Assembly: GCA_033064195.1 (NCBI GenBank)
Contig: JARBJD010000119.1
Span: 124,001-188,000, forward strand
DNA from: Blattamonas nauphoetae
Lineage: Eukaryota; Preaxostyla; Oxymonadida
Direction of reading: 5' to 3'
Length of the DNA: 64,000 bases
Shown: piece by piece, positions 1-10,928 of the stretch
Numbering within the stretch: position 1 is the first letter of the stretch
How the letters are laid out: every line of letters starts with the position of its first letter
Notes under the pieces: generated by a model
Database searches by the model: none
The model's input: only the letters and a program-made list of their open reading frames with translations
What the model was told of the DNA's origin: nothing
Made by a program: the position numbers and the translations under genes

Positions 1-3000
1 CATGGAATGTGAAAGGGGAGAGCAGTGGAACACACGCATCTGTCAAGTTGCTCGCCAGCAAACCAGGTCCGTGCACAATCAGAGCCTCGTTCCTTGCGAT
101 CATTTCCTGCTGCACCTGCCTCTGACTGTTCCGAGCAGAGAGCCGCCTCTTCTTCGTCTTGTCTTTCCCATTCGGAGTGGTTACTGCTGCCTGTTTGAGC
201 TCCTCGTTGACTGTGGAGAGGTAGGAAGGGAGGGTGCTGAGTGCTTCGATAACTTGCTCTGTCTTCTTCCGAACATCGTCCTCGCGCTTGAATCGGGCGG
301 AGTGGAAGGAGGATTGAAAAGCGGAGAAGGCATATTCGATCGAGCGGGTGAGGTGGGAGAGGGAGGGAAAGACGGATGTGTTCGATGCGCCTGGAGAGAT
401 GTTGAGTTGCATGTCCGACGAGGACGGGAGAGAGCAGAGGATGGCGAGAGGGACAGCCACATCCTCTGTTTTCTTCTGTTTGAAGAAGACAGCGTTGTTC
501 GATGAGGCGGTGTAGAACGACCGACGAGAGTTCAGAACAAGCGCAGCCATCGGAGCGAGTGTCGCTTGGTGTTTGGGTTTGGTGAACTTGCCTGACACGA
601 CAAGTGCGGGGAAGGCGTGCGGGTTGTGGAATGCAGCTGTGAAGGACGCTGCTTCTGTCGATTTGGGAGGTGTCGGCTGTCCGAGAGGGGCAGATGAGGA
701 TTTTCGGATGAGCTCAGCGAGTGAGATGAGAGGGGCAGGGAGCGCCTTGTCAGCTGGAGATGGCGAGATGACGAGATTGAAGAAGGTTGGAGGCATTTTG
801 AGAGAGCGTCCGAACGACGGTACAATCATCGTCTGTTTCGTGTCGAGCAGTCGAGGGGCGTCAGAAATGAAGAACTGCCGTGCCATCTCCATCTTCTCTT
901 CACTCTGCGCCAGACTCGCCGTGGAGCTTGCATTTGATCTGTTCTGTCCACCTCGACTGAGAAACATCGGACGAGTGATTGATTCCTTCGGTTTGGGGGC
1001 AGCTTCCGGTGGAACTGTTCGATTTGAGATGGCGTTGAGCATCGTTTGTCGGAAGTGGTTGTTCGAGCTTGTGGTTGATCGAGATGAGGCTGGTTCGGTG
1101 GTGGTTGATGACGAGCGAGCGGCAGATGAGGAGCGGCGTCCACTTGCTGACATTCCTCGTTCGAAGGACGAGCGTGTGGTCTCTCTCAGCTTCGAATCTC
1201 TCGATTGGCGATCAGATACCGAACTGGCAGTTTTAGAGACTGATTTGATGATCGAATCGAGGACGAGCCCTTCCTCCATCTCAAACTCTCGTTGCGGCAG
1301 TTTCGGAACAACTCCGAACAATTCCTGGAAGGGCGTTGCTTGTCTCTGCGCCTCGTCCACCTTCCGCGTCGCAAACCAGTCGTCGTGTCCTGCTGCGTCT
1401 GTCCGAAGAGGAAGAGTCGAAGTAGGATCAGATTTTTCGCCTGGCTTCTTCACATTTTGGACGAGTTGCTGTTCGGTTGTTCGAGAAACAGCTCGATACG
1501 TCTGAAGATCGGCACAGAACTCTCCGCTCAACTGCGATTCGGTGGAAGGTGGAGGCTGAGCGAGAGCCAGCACATCGTTGAAGACTTGTTGTGTGAGTTC
1601 GGAGGAGTCGTCTGGCTGTGTGGTGGGAGTGAGGGGAGGCTCGCTGGGCGTGGTTGGTCTGCTTCGTCTCTTCTTCTTGTCGCCGGTTGGTGGACGCTCT
1701 TTCTTCTCTTTGGGCTTTCCCTCGCTCTTCGCTTCTCCTTTCGGTTCTGCTGACTTCCCCCGTTTCTTTCCTTTTCCTTCGCCCTTCGTGCCTTTCGTCC
1801 CTTTCACTTTTCCTTCTTCAGCCTGTTCCGTCGATTCGTCTTTTGGTTTTTCAGTTCCTGAGAGTTGTTCGGTTGAGAGAACAGTCCTTCCCGAGTCAGA
1901 CCATAAGAAATGATTGAGGGGGAGATCAGAGTTGATGATTCGGATGTCTTTTTCGGTTTCTTCTTTCGCTTTGGCTTCTTCTTCAGCGTCATCCATGTCA
2001 TCTGGGTTTTCTGCTTTCTGACGGTGATTCTCGAGGATTTCGGAGAAAACAAGAGTTCGTAGGTGTTCAAGACGGTCAAGAGACGCTTTCTCTTTTTCTT
2101 GGATGAGATTCTGCATCAAAGTGGACGATTCTGTCTGAACGTCGTCAGACTCCAACTTGAGCAGCAGTTTGGGGCATAAAAGTTGATGAACTTCAGTTAA
2201 AAGCTGAAGTCCAGTTTTTCTCCGATAAAGGATTGGCTGTGGGGCAGCAATGGATGAGTTTCCGAAAGGTGGGTCGCTGAGGGCGGGAAAGGGTGATGAG
2301 AGCTGAAAAAGAAGTTGGAGGGCATCAATACGTGCTGGTTGTTCACCTGCAACCGTTTCAGGGGTTGGCTGCTTCTCTGCCACTGACGATTTTGAAAGTT
2401 TGGATTTTGGTTGAGGCGATGACGTAGGGACTTTGGATGTAGATTCAGGATTGAAATCAGGTGTAGGAACCTTCTGTGTGCTTTCACCAGACGGTGAGAC
2501 ATCTGTTTCGGTTTGGACTGGCAGTTTCAAGTCTGATGAGATGAGTGGAGTCCCTGACAGAATTTCCCTCAGGCACAAATCAAAGATAAAGGTCATATGA
2601 AGGAATGATGCTGTACTTGTGGGGAGACTCGACTTTATTAGATGGATTTGCTGATATAGAGACACTAAGGGAGCACGATCGACAGTCGATGATATTGTCT
2701 TCAAGATGCTCTCACCGACAAGTTCATCGTGCTGAATATCAAGATCCAACAATTTTTGGCCGGCCTCAGAGAGGAAATATTCAGGATCTGTTCCACTCTC
2801 ACTTTGTTTGGATTTCGCTTTTTCTGCTTTCTTTTCTGGTTCAATTGCCTTTTTATCCTTCTTCTTCTCCTGTGTTGGGTCTGAAGGAACAGGAGTCGGT
2901 GGAAGGAGAGAGGCCGAAAACGAATACGGCAATCGGTTGAGGTATTCATCGGACACGACAGGAACCGAATGAATGTTGATGACTGCCCCAATACTCAGCC

Positions 3001-3665
3001 CTTTTGCTTCCAGGAGTTGTTCCAGGGTGAAAAGTGCATTCAAGTCTGTTGGAAATTGCGTGATTAACAAGAAGAACTCCGGAAAATTGGCCTGTTCAGG
3101 ATATGTGTCGGTTTCCTCATCGAAGACTTCCACTTTGGATTGAGCAGTTGTGGATGGAGCCTTTTTCTTGGATTTTTCGGCTGTACTCTTCTTTTTGGCT
3201 GTGGGTTCCGGTTTAGAATCCGGTAGCTTGCTTTGTTCCACAGTTTTCGATCCTTTTTTCCCTTTTCCTTTTGTTGATGATTTTCCTTGAGATATCTGAG
3301 CAAAAGTCGAGATACCAAAAGAAGAAGGAGCAAACAAGAGTTGGATCATATGATGAATGAAATGGGAGGATTCGTTCGACAAGTGAGTTCAATCTGATTT
3401 TGAGTTGGTCCTGTTCGGATTGGTCTGTGTTCTAAAAGATGATTGAGCACAAAAGAGGCGAAATGGAAGACAGTTGATCCAAAATTAGTAGAATATAGAG
3501 AGAAAAATAACATACTGAATCGGAAGGGCATTGAATGTGATGATATCGAGATCTCCATCCATTAGACAAGGTGGCCTCGACAATGGAGATGTCAGAGGCA
3601 CATCCCTCCAAAATAATGAGAAAAGGGGGAGGATGGGGTTCACGAACCCCTGGATCAAGATCCAT
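1..3665 (-). CDS. Large Lys-rich protein, 5' part; possibly ciliary PF6/SPAG17-like
   Basis: A single minus-strand frame without stops runs from 3,295 off the left edge, so the 3' end is missing and at least 1,180 residues are encoded. I place two short 5' exons, 3665..3516 and 3431..3336. Intron 1 (3515..3432) has a GTATGT donor, a TACTAAT-like branch site and a TTTTAG acceptor. Intron 2 (3335..3296) is 40 nt. Both junctions are phase 0. The protein alternates Lys-rich low-complexity stretches (GKGKKGSK, TKGTKGEGKGKKRGK) with Ser/Thr/Pro-rich linkers. An early hydrophobic stretch, FFLLITQF, is followed by ITQFPTDLNALFTLEQLLEA. That pattern resembles the N-terminal region of the axonemal central-pair protein SPAG17/PF6, but I can only offer this as a weak guess. 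The C-terminal part has conserved-looking segments such as RQFFISDAPRLLD that I do not recognise. Plus-strand frames here are antisense shadows. Confidence 0.7.
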
Positions 3666-3749
3666 TCAAAATGTCCCATTCTTCTTTTTTGGTTGAATCA
3701 AAAGAAAAGTGCACGAGTTTATTCAACAATGACAAAGAAACAGTGAAGA

Positions 3750-4235
3750 ACATTCAAACAAGAAGAGAAGGTAGATAATGATTAGAGATCCTCTCAGAAC
3801 ATCGTAACTTTCGAGATGGTTACTTTCTGATCCGTCCAATGCCACTTCACGAAGCCCATCAGAGTAACACACATCAGTACCCATGTGTATGGTTTCAGAA
3901 AATTGATGCATCCAAGCATTGGGAGGGTATACAAGTCGAGAAGCTGGTGATGAAAATCATCCGCACTGAGTTCAATACTGAGGTGCATGCTGTTCACATT
4001 TCCATATATTCATGTCCTTTATTTCTCCGAAGTGGCAGAAGAATGGTTTGCCTCCAGATCTGGGGGTTTGGTGAACGATGAAAGCTCCGTCGTCAATCAC
4101 CACTATCTTTGGCCAAGATCTACCACTGATCGAGTTCCAAGTTGGAATACACTTTTTTGAGATGGAGCAGAAAGCTAGAATGATAATAATGCCAGAAGGA
4201 CAGACTGGAATGGTTGATATTTCAACATGAAATTT
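3750..4235 (-). repeat. Duplicated segment, copy 1; remnant of an unknown hydrophobic gene
   Basis: This stretch lies just downstream of kinase-SPRY copy 1 and is nearly identical to 6,925-7,360, which lies downstream of copy 2. The minus strand holds short open pieces with hydrophobic runs (LMCVTLMGFVKW, IIIILAFCSIS) and the shared stretch PRSGGKPFFCHFGEI. The frames change within the segment, and I could not join them with a convincing intron. The simplest view is that kinase gene plus this segment was duplicated as one unit. Whether a small membrane protein is still made is unknown. Similarity to copy 2 starts within about 5 nt of the kinase stop codon. Confidence 0.45.
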
Positions 4236-4253
4236 GTGGAGATGGGTCGGTTT

Positions 4254-6875
4254 CTACCATATGAGTTTCATCATTCCCATTGACGTTGGGGTGGGTCGTT
4301 GGAGGCGAAAGAGATTGTCGATTCGGAAAGAGATGTTCCGTCCAATGACAGAAAACTGAAAAAAGAGAAAAAATGAGGGAATCGACAATCAGACTCCAAT
4401 TCGCACAGATGAAGGGATTCCTGACATGTAACATTCTCCAGCTTCGCTATTCACAAAGAATCGCACAGTTCGAGGTGTTGAGTCAAGATCAACTTCCATT
4501 CGCACACAATCGCCTTCTTTCAGATGATTGTGACATTCTTCAAAAGAGTCTGACAATGGCGTGTTTAAGTCGAGACGACCGAATTTATCGAGACTGACAG
4601 AGTCTGAGAAGATGAGAGGAGAGAAAAACAGACTTTTGACATCACATCCAACAGCCTCATGAGTTTTGGGAAGCGGAGATGTGGAGTCCACCAGACCAAA
4701 AAAGATACCTCCATTGTCTTTTGAAAAGAATGATGGAGAAAAGATAGGCCAAACCTATCAAGGAGATAATCGTGAAATCAACAGATATCACTCCATTTCT
4801 GAAAACGTCGGCCAGAAACAATGAGCTGAACATTGAAGTACCAGATGGAGAGCATCCAACATCAGTGCGAGTGATGATATTGCTGTCCACGCGAAAGTGG
4901 GACGGATCTTGGCAGATGAATTTTGGATTGGATGATAAGGTGGATTGGACATAATTGGGCACGTCTCGCGGAGTTACGACGACTGGATTCAGTATGTGTC
5001 TTACTGGTAGGGAGAAGAAATACTCCTCCTCCTTTGGTGACAAGTTGAACCTGTCTGATTTAAGGTGAAGTTGTTGCAGTCTTTGCCAATCAACTGCGGG
5101 GACTTGAGATTCGACCTTTGATGACCATGTGATGGATGAGGTGGGTCGGAAGGGGTTTGGTGTGACGTCAACGATTGGCTGTCTTTGGTTCTCAATTGTT
5201 GGGACTGCAGGGAGAGGATTCGATGAAGACCTGTTCGTTGTGTTGGTTGGACGCGGCTGTATTTGTTGGTTGAGAAGTTGCTTTGTAATTCTGTGTTCCT
5301 CCTGTTCTTTATGAAGGGCTTGTTGGTGTTGAATCAGTTGTTCATGAGTGTTGGACAGTTGCATCTGCAATTCGAAATGTGCTTTCTCCAAGGACAGAAT
5401 TCTGATTTTATCGGTTTGATGTTCTTGTTCTTGTTGGCTGAGACGGTGTTGAGCCTTCACATGTTGCTCCTGTTCGTTGAGAAGTGCTTGCTGGAGTTGG
5501 ATCATGGCTTCTTGTTCTTTGAGAAGTGCTTCATGTTCTGTTGCTGTCGCATGCAATGCATCATGGAGTTTTATGCGTGTTGCAGCGAGTTTCTCAGCGT
5601 AGAAGCGAGAGAGGGGTGTTTCCTGATGCAAGATACTCTGAAGACGATTTGACCGAATCAGTTCGGCTGAAGAGATTCGTTGTGAAGGATTCTGATAACA
5701 GGAACGAAAAATAGAAAATGAGGAAGAGATGAAGAGAGGGAAGGAAGTAAAGACACACATCGCTCAGAAGAAGAGAGAGAAGAACCTGAACTTCTCCCAC
5801 AATCCCTTCCGATTCGCACATCCGATCAATGTCAAATCCCAACACTGATCGTTCAATCTCAACTGAACACCGTCCGACAATCCACGAACGACCTGTCAGC
5901 ATTTCCAGAAGAAGAAGCCCAAAGGCCCACATATCGCCCGCTGACGACCCAATCTGGGAATCTGACTGCATCGTCAGTTTAAAGAATTCTGGCGCCCAAT
6001 ACTGCATCGTTCCACATTCTGCTGGGTTGCTTGTTATCATCGTCCCGACTCCAACCACACCTCCAAAATCCCCTGAAACATCACAAAATACACACATCAG
6101 AAAAAAAAGAGAAAAGATCAGAAAACCAAGAGAATCATGAAAACCAAAAAAAGAAGAAATCGAGAGAAAACAACAAACCAAGTTTCGCGGTCCCATCTTT
6201 CCCAATCAGAACATTCGGACCCTTCAGATCCCCGTAGATCTGTCCACGCGAATGCAGATACACAAGTCCACCAAGAACATCTCGCATCACTCGATACACT
6301 CGCTGAAACACAAAAACACAAACAAACATAAAACACAAAACAACCAGCATGAATTCATCAAACATATCAAAAATGAGGTATAAATGAGAAAAAGAGATTC
6401 ACACACCACAACATCCATCTTCCCACCAAGTTTCTTGTGTTCCGATATTTCGTCTTGGAGCGAGTGAGAACACAGTTCCAGAACTACAAAATGCGTATTG
6501 TCTCCTTCAATCGCCTCCACAAAATCAACCACATTCCGATGCTTGATATCCTTCAGTTTCGAGATTTCGTGCTCATTCTTCTTGAAATCTGCCTCGCACG
6601 TGAAAGGCAGAACTTTCATCGCAAAATGTTCATCTGATGGTGGTTTTGACACTTCGTGCACCGATCCAAATCGTCCTTGGCCCAGTGTTCGGAGGAATTT
6701 GTCTAGCATTGAGAAGAAAAAGGCGAAGAATGAAAACAAGAAACGGATTGTTCTCAGCAGACAAGAAAACATCATGAAAAATGAATATAAAATGAAAGTG
6801 ATCAATCACACATGGGTCGGGAACCTTGACTTCAAATCGTTTTTGAGCTTTTGGTTTGGGAGTAAATATTTCCAT
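4254..6875 (-). CDS. Protein kinase with coiled coil and SPRY-like domain, copy 1 (intact)
   Basis: Seven exons: 6875..6812, 6702..6407, 6302..6179, 6072..5759, 5691..4755, 4717..4395, 4355..4254. They give a 719-residue protein with every junction in frame. Residues 22-280 are a kinase domain: Gly loop LGQGRFGSV (28-36), Lys51, helix-C Glu67, catalytic loop YGDLKGPN with Asp145, Lys147 and Asn150, DFG at 163-165, and APE near 188-190. The usual HR before the catalytic Asp is YG, so activity is likely but not certain. The KGxN spacing recalls STE/MAP3K-type kinases. A Gln/Glu-rich coiled coil follows (about 290-400), then a linker, then a SPRY/B30.2-like domain (about 480-719) with the motif MEVDLDSTPRTVRFFVN. 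The introns are short; the one before the SPRY core is 37 nt. The start at 6875 matches the first exons of the paralogues. It may be a cytosolic signalling kinase with a binding module. Confidence 0.85.
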
Positions 6876-6924
6876 TTCCGAATCGTGGTTTGATCCATTC
6901 ACAAAATCCCATTCTTATTTGGTG

Positions 6925-7360
6925 ATCGGTCCAAGAATACTTCACGAAGCCCATCAGAATAACGCACATCAGTACCCATGCGTACGACATCAGCAAATCG
7001 ATGCATCCAAGCATTGGGAGGGTATACAAGTCGAGAAGTTGGTTATGAACATCATCCGCACTGAGTTCAATACTGAGGTGCATGCTGTTCACATTTCCAT
7101 ATATTCATGTCCTTTATTTCTCCGAAGTGGCAGAAGAATGGTTTGCCTCCAGATCTGGGGGTTTGGTGAACGATGAAAGCTCCGTCGGCAATCTCCACTA
7201 TCTTTGGCCAAGATCTACCACTGATCGAGTTCCAAGTTGGAATACACTTTTTTGAGATGGAGCAGAAAGCTAGAATGATAATAATGTCAGAAGGACAGAC
7301 TGGAATGGTTGATATTTCGACATGGAATTTGTTGAGATGGGGTCGGTTTACTGCGTTCAA
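6925..7360 (-). repeat. Duplicated segment, copy 2
   Basis: This is the second copy of the segment seen at 3,750-4,235, between kinase-SPRY copy 2 (downstream of its stop) and the first exon of copy 1. The two copies match almost base for base over about 400 bp. The minus frame here is open a little longer, with ADGAFIVHQTPRSGGKPFF, then breaks before a second frame with LLDLYTLPMLGCIDLLMSYA. No function is recognised. About 200 bp between the kinase stop at 7,573 and this segment are not shared with copy 1. Confidence 0.45.
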
Positions 7361-7572
7361 GATCAACTCAAACCGAGGTATTATATCCAGACGACATCCT
7401 GTCAGACATTCACCTCACACTCAATTGTGTGATTCGGATAATTCAGAGTCGATCATCTCACGAGTGATCTTATGGAGAATGATTCAATCTGACATTTCTA
7501 AAAGATGTTAGAATGTGGATGTCAATTGAAGACGTAATTCTTTAAACAATTCCGACCCCTAGTTCGGTGCTT

Positions 7573-10180
7573 CTACCATTTCACCTCCTTCATTCCCTGT
7601 GGGATTGGTTTAGGTTGGAAGTCACGAGAAATCTTGTCAATTCGGAACGAGATTTCCAGCTTAGAGACAGTAAACTGAACAAAATGAGAGAAAAGAGATG
7701 CAGACTCCAATTTTCACTGACGAAGGGATTTCTGACATGTAACACTGCCCAGAGTTGTCATTCACAAAGAATTGCAATGTCCGATGTTTTGAGTTGAGAT
7801 CAACTTCCATTCGAACACGATCTCCTTCCTTCAGACGAGGGTGGCATTCTCGACCAGATTGAAACGTTGGACCGTTATAGTTGAGAGAGCCAGATGTGCT
7901 GAGACTGACAGAGTCTGAGAAGATGAGAAGAGAGGAGAGCAGACTGTTGACTCGATCGCCACCAAGTTGATCACCAAGTTTTGGGGTCGGATTGTTGGAG
8001 TCCATCAAACCAAAGTCCATACCCCCAAGTCCATCTGAAAATGATGATGCAAAAGAAAGGGATCCAACTTTTTAGAGAGAGAATCGTGAGTTCGACAGAG
8101 ATCACTCCATCCGAGAAAGTGTCGGCCAGAAACAATGAGCTGAACATTGGAGTACCAGATGGATAGCGTCCAACATCAGTGCGAGTGATGACATTGTTGT
8201 CCACGCGAAAGTGGGACGGATCCGTGAAATTGAAGGAGGCTTGTGTGAATGTGGCGGTTTGGACAGGGTTGGGCACATTTCGCAAATGTACGACGACTGG
8301 ATTCGGTTTTGGGTTCACTGGTATGGGTATTGGAGGTTCCACCTTTGGTGATGGTTTGACGGACGGGGTGGGTGATGGTTTGTTTTGATGAATGGTCATT
8401 GATTTCGGTCTTTGACTCCCACCTTTGGGATTTGGAGAGTCTGCCTGTGGTGACGGTGTGACGGATGGGGTGGGTGATGGTTTGTTTTGATGAATGGTCA
8501 TTGATTTCGGCCTTTGGCTCCCACCTTTGGGATTTGGAGAGTCTGCCTGTGGTGACGGTTTGATGGATGGGGTAGGAAGTAAGCCGTCTTGTGTGATGTC
8601 AACAAATGTCGGTCTTTGGTTCTCAACTTTGGGGACTGCAGGGAGAGTATTCGATGAAGAGCTGTTCATTGTGTTGGTTGAGAATTTGCTTTGTAATCTT
8701 GTGTTCCTCCTGTTCTTTACGAAGGGCTTGTTGGAGTTGGATCAATTGTTCATGAGTGTTGGACAGTTGCACCAGCAATTCTAACTGTGCTTTCTCCAAG
8801 GACTGAATTTGGAGTTTGGATGTTTGAAGTGTTTGTTCTCTGAGAAGTGCTTCAGGTTCTTTTGCTGTTGCCTGCATTGCTTCTTGGAGTTGTTGGCGTG
8901 TGGTTGTGAGATTCTCAGCGTAGAATCGAGAGAGGGGTGTTTCGGGACCTAAAATACTCTGAAGACGATTGGATCGAATCAGTTCGGCTGACGAGATCCG
9001 TTGCGAAGGATTCTGATAACATGAACGAACGAAGAAAGAAAATGAAGAAGAGATGAAGAGAGGGAATGAAGGAATACACACTTTGCAAAGAAGGAGAGAG
9101 AACAGAGTCTGTTCCTCTCCCACAATCCCTTCCCTCTCGCAAATCCGATCAATGTCAAATCCCAACACTGATCGCTCAATCTCAACTGAACTCTCTCCAA
9201 CAATCCAAGAACGAGAAGTCAATAGTTCTAGAAGAAGAAGTCCAAAGGCCCACATGTCTCCCGCTGACGATCCAATCTGGATATCTGACTGCATCGTCAG
9301 TTTAAAGAATTCTGGCGCCCAATACTGCATCGTTCCACATTCGGCCGGGTTGCTTGTTTTCATCGTCCCAACTCCAACCACTCCTCCAAAATCGCCTGAA
9401 ACGTCACAAAAAAATCAGAAAAAACAGAGAAAAGATCAGAAAACCAATAGAATCATGAAAAACAAAAAAAGAAGAAATCGAGAGAAAACAACCAAGTTTC
9501 GCGGTCCCATCTTTCCCAATCAGAACATTCGGACCCTTCAGATCCCCATAAATCTGTCCACGCGAATGCAGATACACAAGTCCACCAAGTATATCTTTCA
9601 TCACTCGATACACCCGCTGAAACACAAAAAAACAAACAATCACAAAACACAGTATAAACAACATGAATTCATCAAACATATCAAAAATGAGGCAAAAATG
9701 AGGAGAAGAGAATCACATACCACAACATCCATCTTTGCTCCCAAATCTCTGCATTCTTTCATTTCATCATGAAGCGAGTGAGAACACAGTTCCAGAACAA
9801 CAAAATGCGTATTGTCTCCTTCAATCGCCTCCACAAATCCAACCACATTCCGATGCTTGATATCCCTCAACTTTGAGAATTCGTGTTCATTCTTCTTGAA
9901 ATCTGCCTCGCACGTGAAAGGCAGAACTTTCATCGCAAAATGTTCATCTGATGGTGGTTTTGACACTTCGTGCACCGATCCAAATCGTCCTTGGCCCAGT
10001 GTTCGGAGGAATTTGTCTAGCATTGAGAAGAAAAAGGCGAAGAATGAAAACAAGAAACGGATTGTTCTCAGCAGACAAGAAAACATCATGAAAAATGAAT
10101 ATAAAATGAAAGTAATCAATCACACATGGGTCGGGAACCTTGACTTCAAATCGTTTTTGAGCTTTTGGTTTGGGAGGCAT
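7573..10180 (-). pseudogene. Kinase-coiled coil-SPRY, copy 2, frameshifted between coiled coil and SPRY
   Basis: Exons by homology: 10180..10126, 10016..9721, 9616..9493, 9395..9082, 9012..8069, 8034..7706, 7674..7573. The kinase motifs are kept: LGQGRFGSV, YGDLKGPN, DFG, APE. The final helix motif NPSQRISSAEL is also present. In the fifth exon about 23 bp present in copy 1 are absent just after the coiled coil, so the kinase/coiled-coil frame ends at 8,623 while the Pro-rich linker and SPRY part continue in another frame. Exon 5 is 944 nt, which does not keep phase; adding 23 nt would. The gene may still make a kinase plus coiled-coil protein without SPRY. Exon 1, intron 1 and most of exon 2 are almost identical to copy 1. 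An in-frame ATG at 10,384 could add 68 residues, but it lies in sequence antisense to the gene B remnant, so I use 10,180. Confidence 0.7.
8341..8600 (-). repeat. 102-bp tandem repeat in the Pro-rich linker of kinase copy 2
   Basis: Two full copies and a partial third of a 102-bp unit. In the minus frame each unit encodes 34 residues including PSPQADSPNPKGGSQRPKS and MTIHQNKPSPTPSV. The length is a multiple of three, so the repeat keeps the linker frame. Copies 1 and 3 of the kinase family lack it. It looks like a recent minisatellite-type expansion between coiled coil and SPRY domain. Confidence 0.85.
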
Positions 10181-10339
10181 GCGTGTAATCTGCTTATCGT
10201 GGTTTGATCCCTCACAATGCCACACTTCAATCACCTGTCTGTCATCCAGACATCGATTTTCGGTCTCGTTCAAAACATGTTCCTTGAATGGTTCCAATTT
10301 CTTCTTGTCATTTCGACAGTCCTTCTCGTAGATGATTAG

Positions 10340-10790
10340 ATCACCACGAAAGACTCTGTGAGCTGACCACAGTGAAGTCGCCATTGACCAATATCTTTCA
10401 TTCGAAGAACTGCAAGTGTTGGTTGACTATGTGCACGAATATCACGGATGGGCAGTGCAAACAGGATTGGTGGAGGATCGAACAGCTCCTGACAATTTCC
10501 GAAAACTGCTGGCCCGACGTGCTGAAACAAGTGCTGAACCGCCACATGGAATCGATGCCCGTGCCCCCTATTTGATTGTGTCTGAGTCAACTGAACTGTC
10601 TTCCTTGAACAACCATCCACCGACTTATTCCACTCAGCATGCACTTTATGCACCAGCTACTCTGCCTCCATATGCGTCTGCTCCTTCTTCGGATGCAGGT
10701 TGGTTGAATTCCGCCTCTTCCTATCTCGCTAATCCTCCAGATTCCCTTTCTGGGAAAGAGTTGAGGAACCAGCTGTTTTTTGGTGAGTAA
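10340..10790 (+). pseudogene. Gene B remnant with 5' internal deletion
   Basis: From about 10,385 on this matches the gene B coding sequence at 16,890-17,270 very closely, including SFEELQVLVDYVHEYHGWAV and PPTYSTQHALY. The upstream 40 bp match the leader of gene B up to CTGACCACAGT. The part between, which carries the start codon and the first 45 or so codons of gene B, is missing. The C-terminal end also differs: the frame closes after LRNQLFFGE at 10,790. Without the normal start it is probably not made, although a downstream in-frame Met could be used. It lies antisense to the possible N-terminal extension of kinase copy 2. Confidence 0.75.
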
Positions 10791-10928
10791 GCGTTTATTA
10801 GCTCGTTCGTTGATCTGTTTTTTTTTCAACTGTTTGTGTTTTAACTGAGTTTTTGTATTATTTTCGTTCATTTATTCGTACCAATGAGTGGTTCTGATTC
10901 GAATCCTATTTTCTCTTGGTTCCCTGTG

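Noticed and set aside
2-1753. Long plus-strand frames opposite the first gene
   Set aside because: The minus strand is open without a break for 3.3 kb and gives protein-like text; the plus frames are Arg/Gly/Ser-rich antisense shadows.
10880-10920. Possible tRNA T-arm (GATTCGAATCC)
   Set aside because: No matching acceptor, D or anticodon arms at the right distances.
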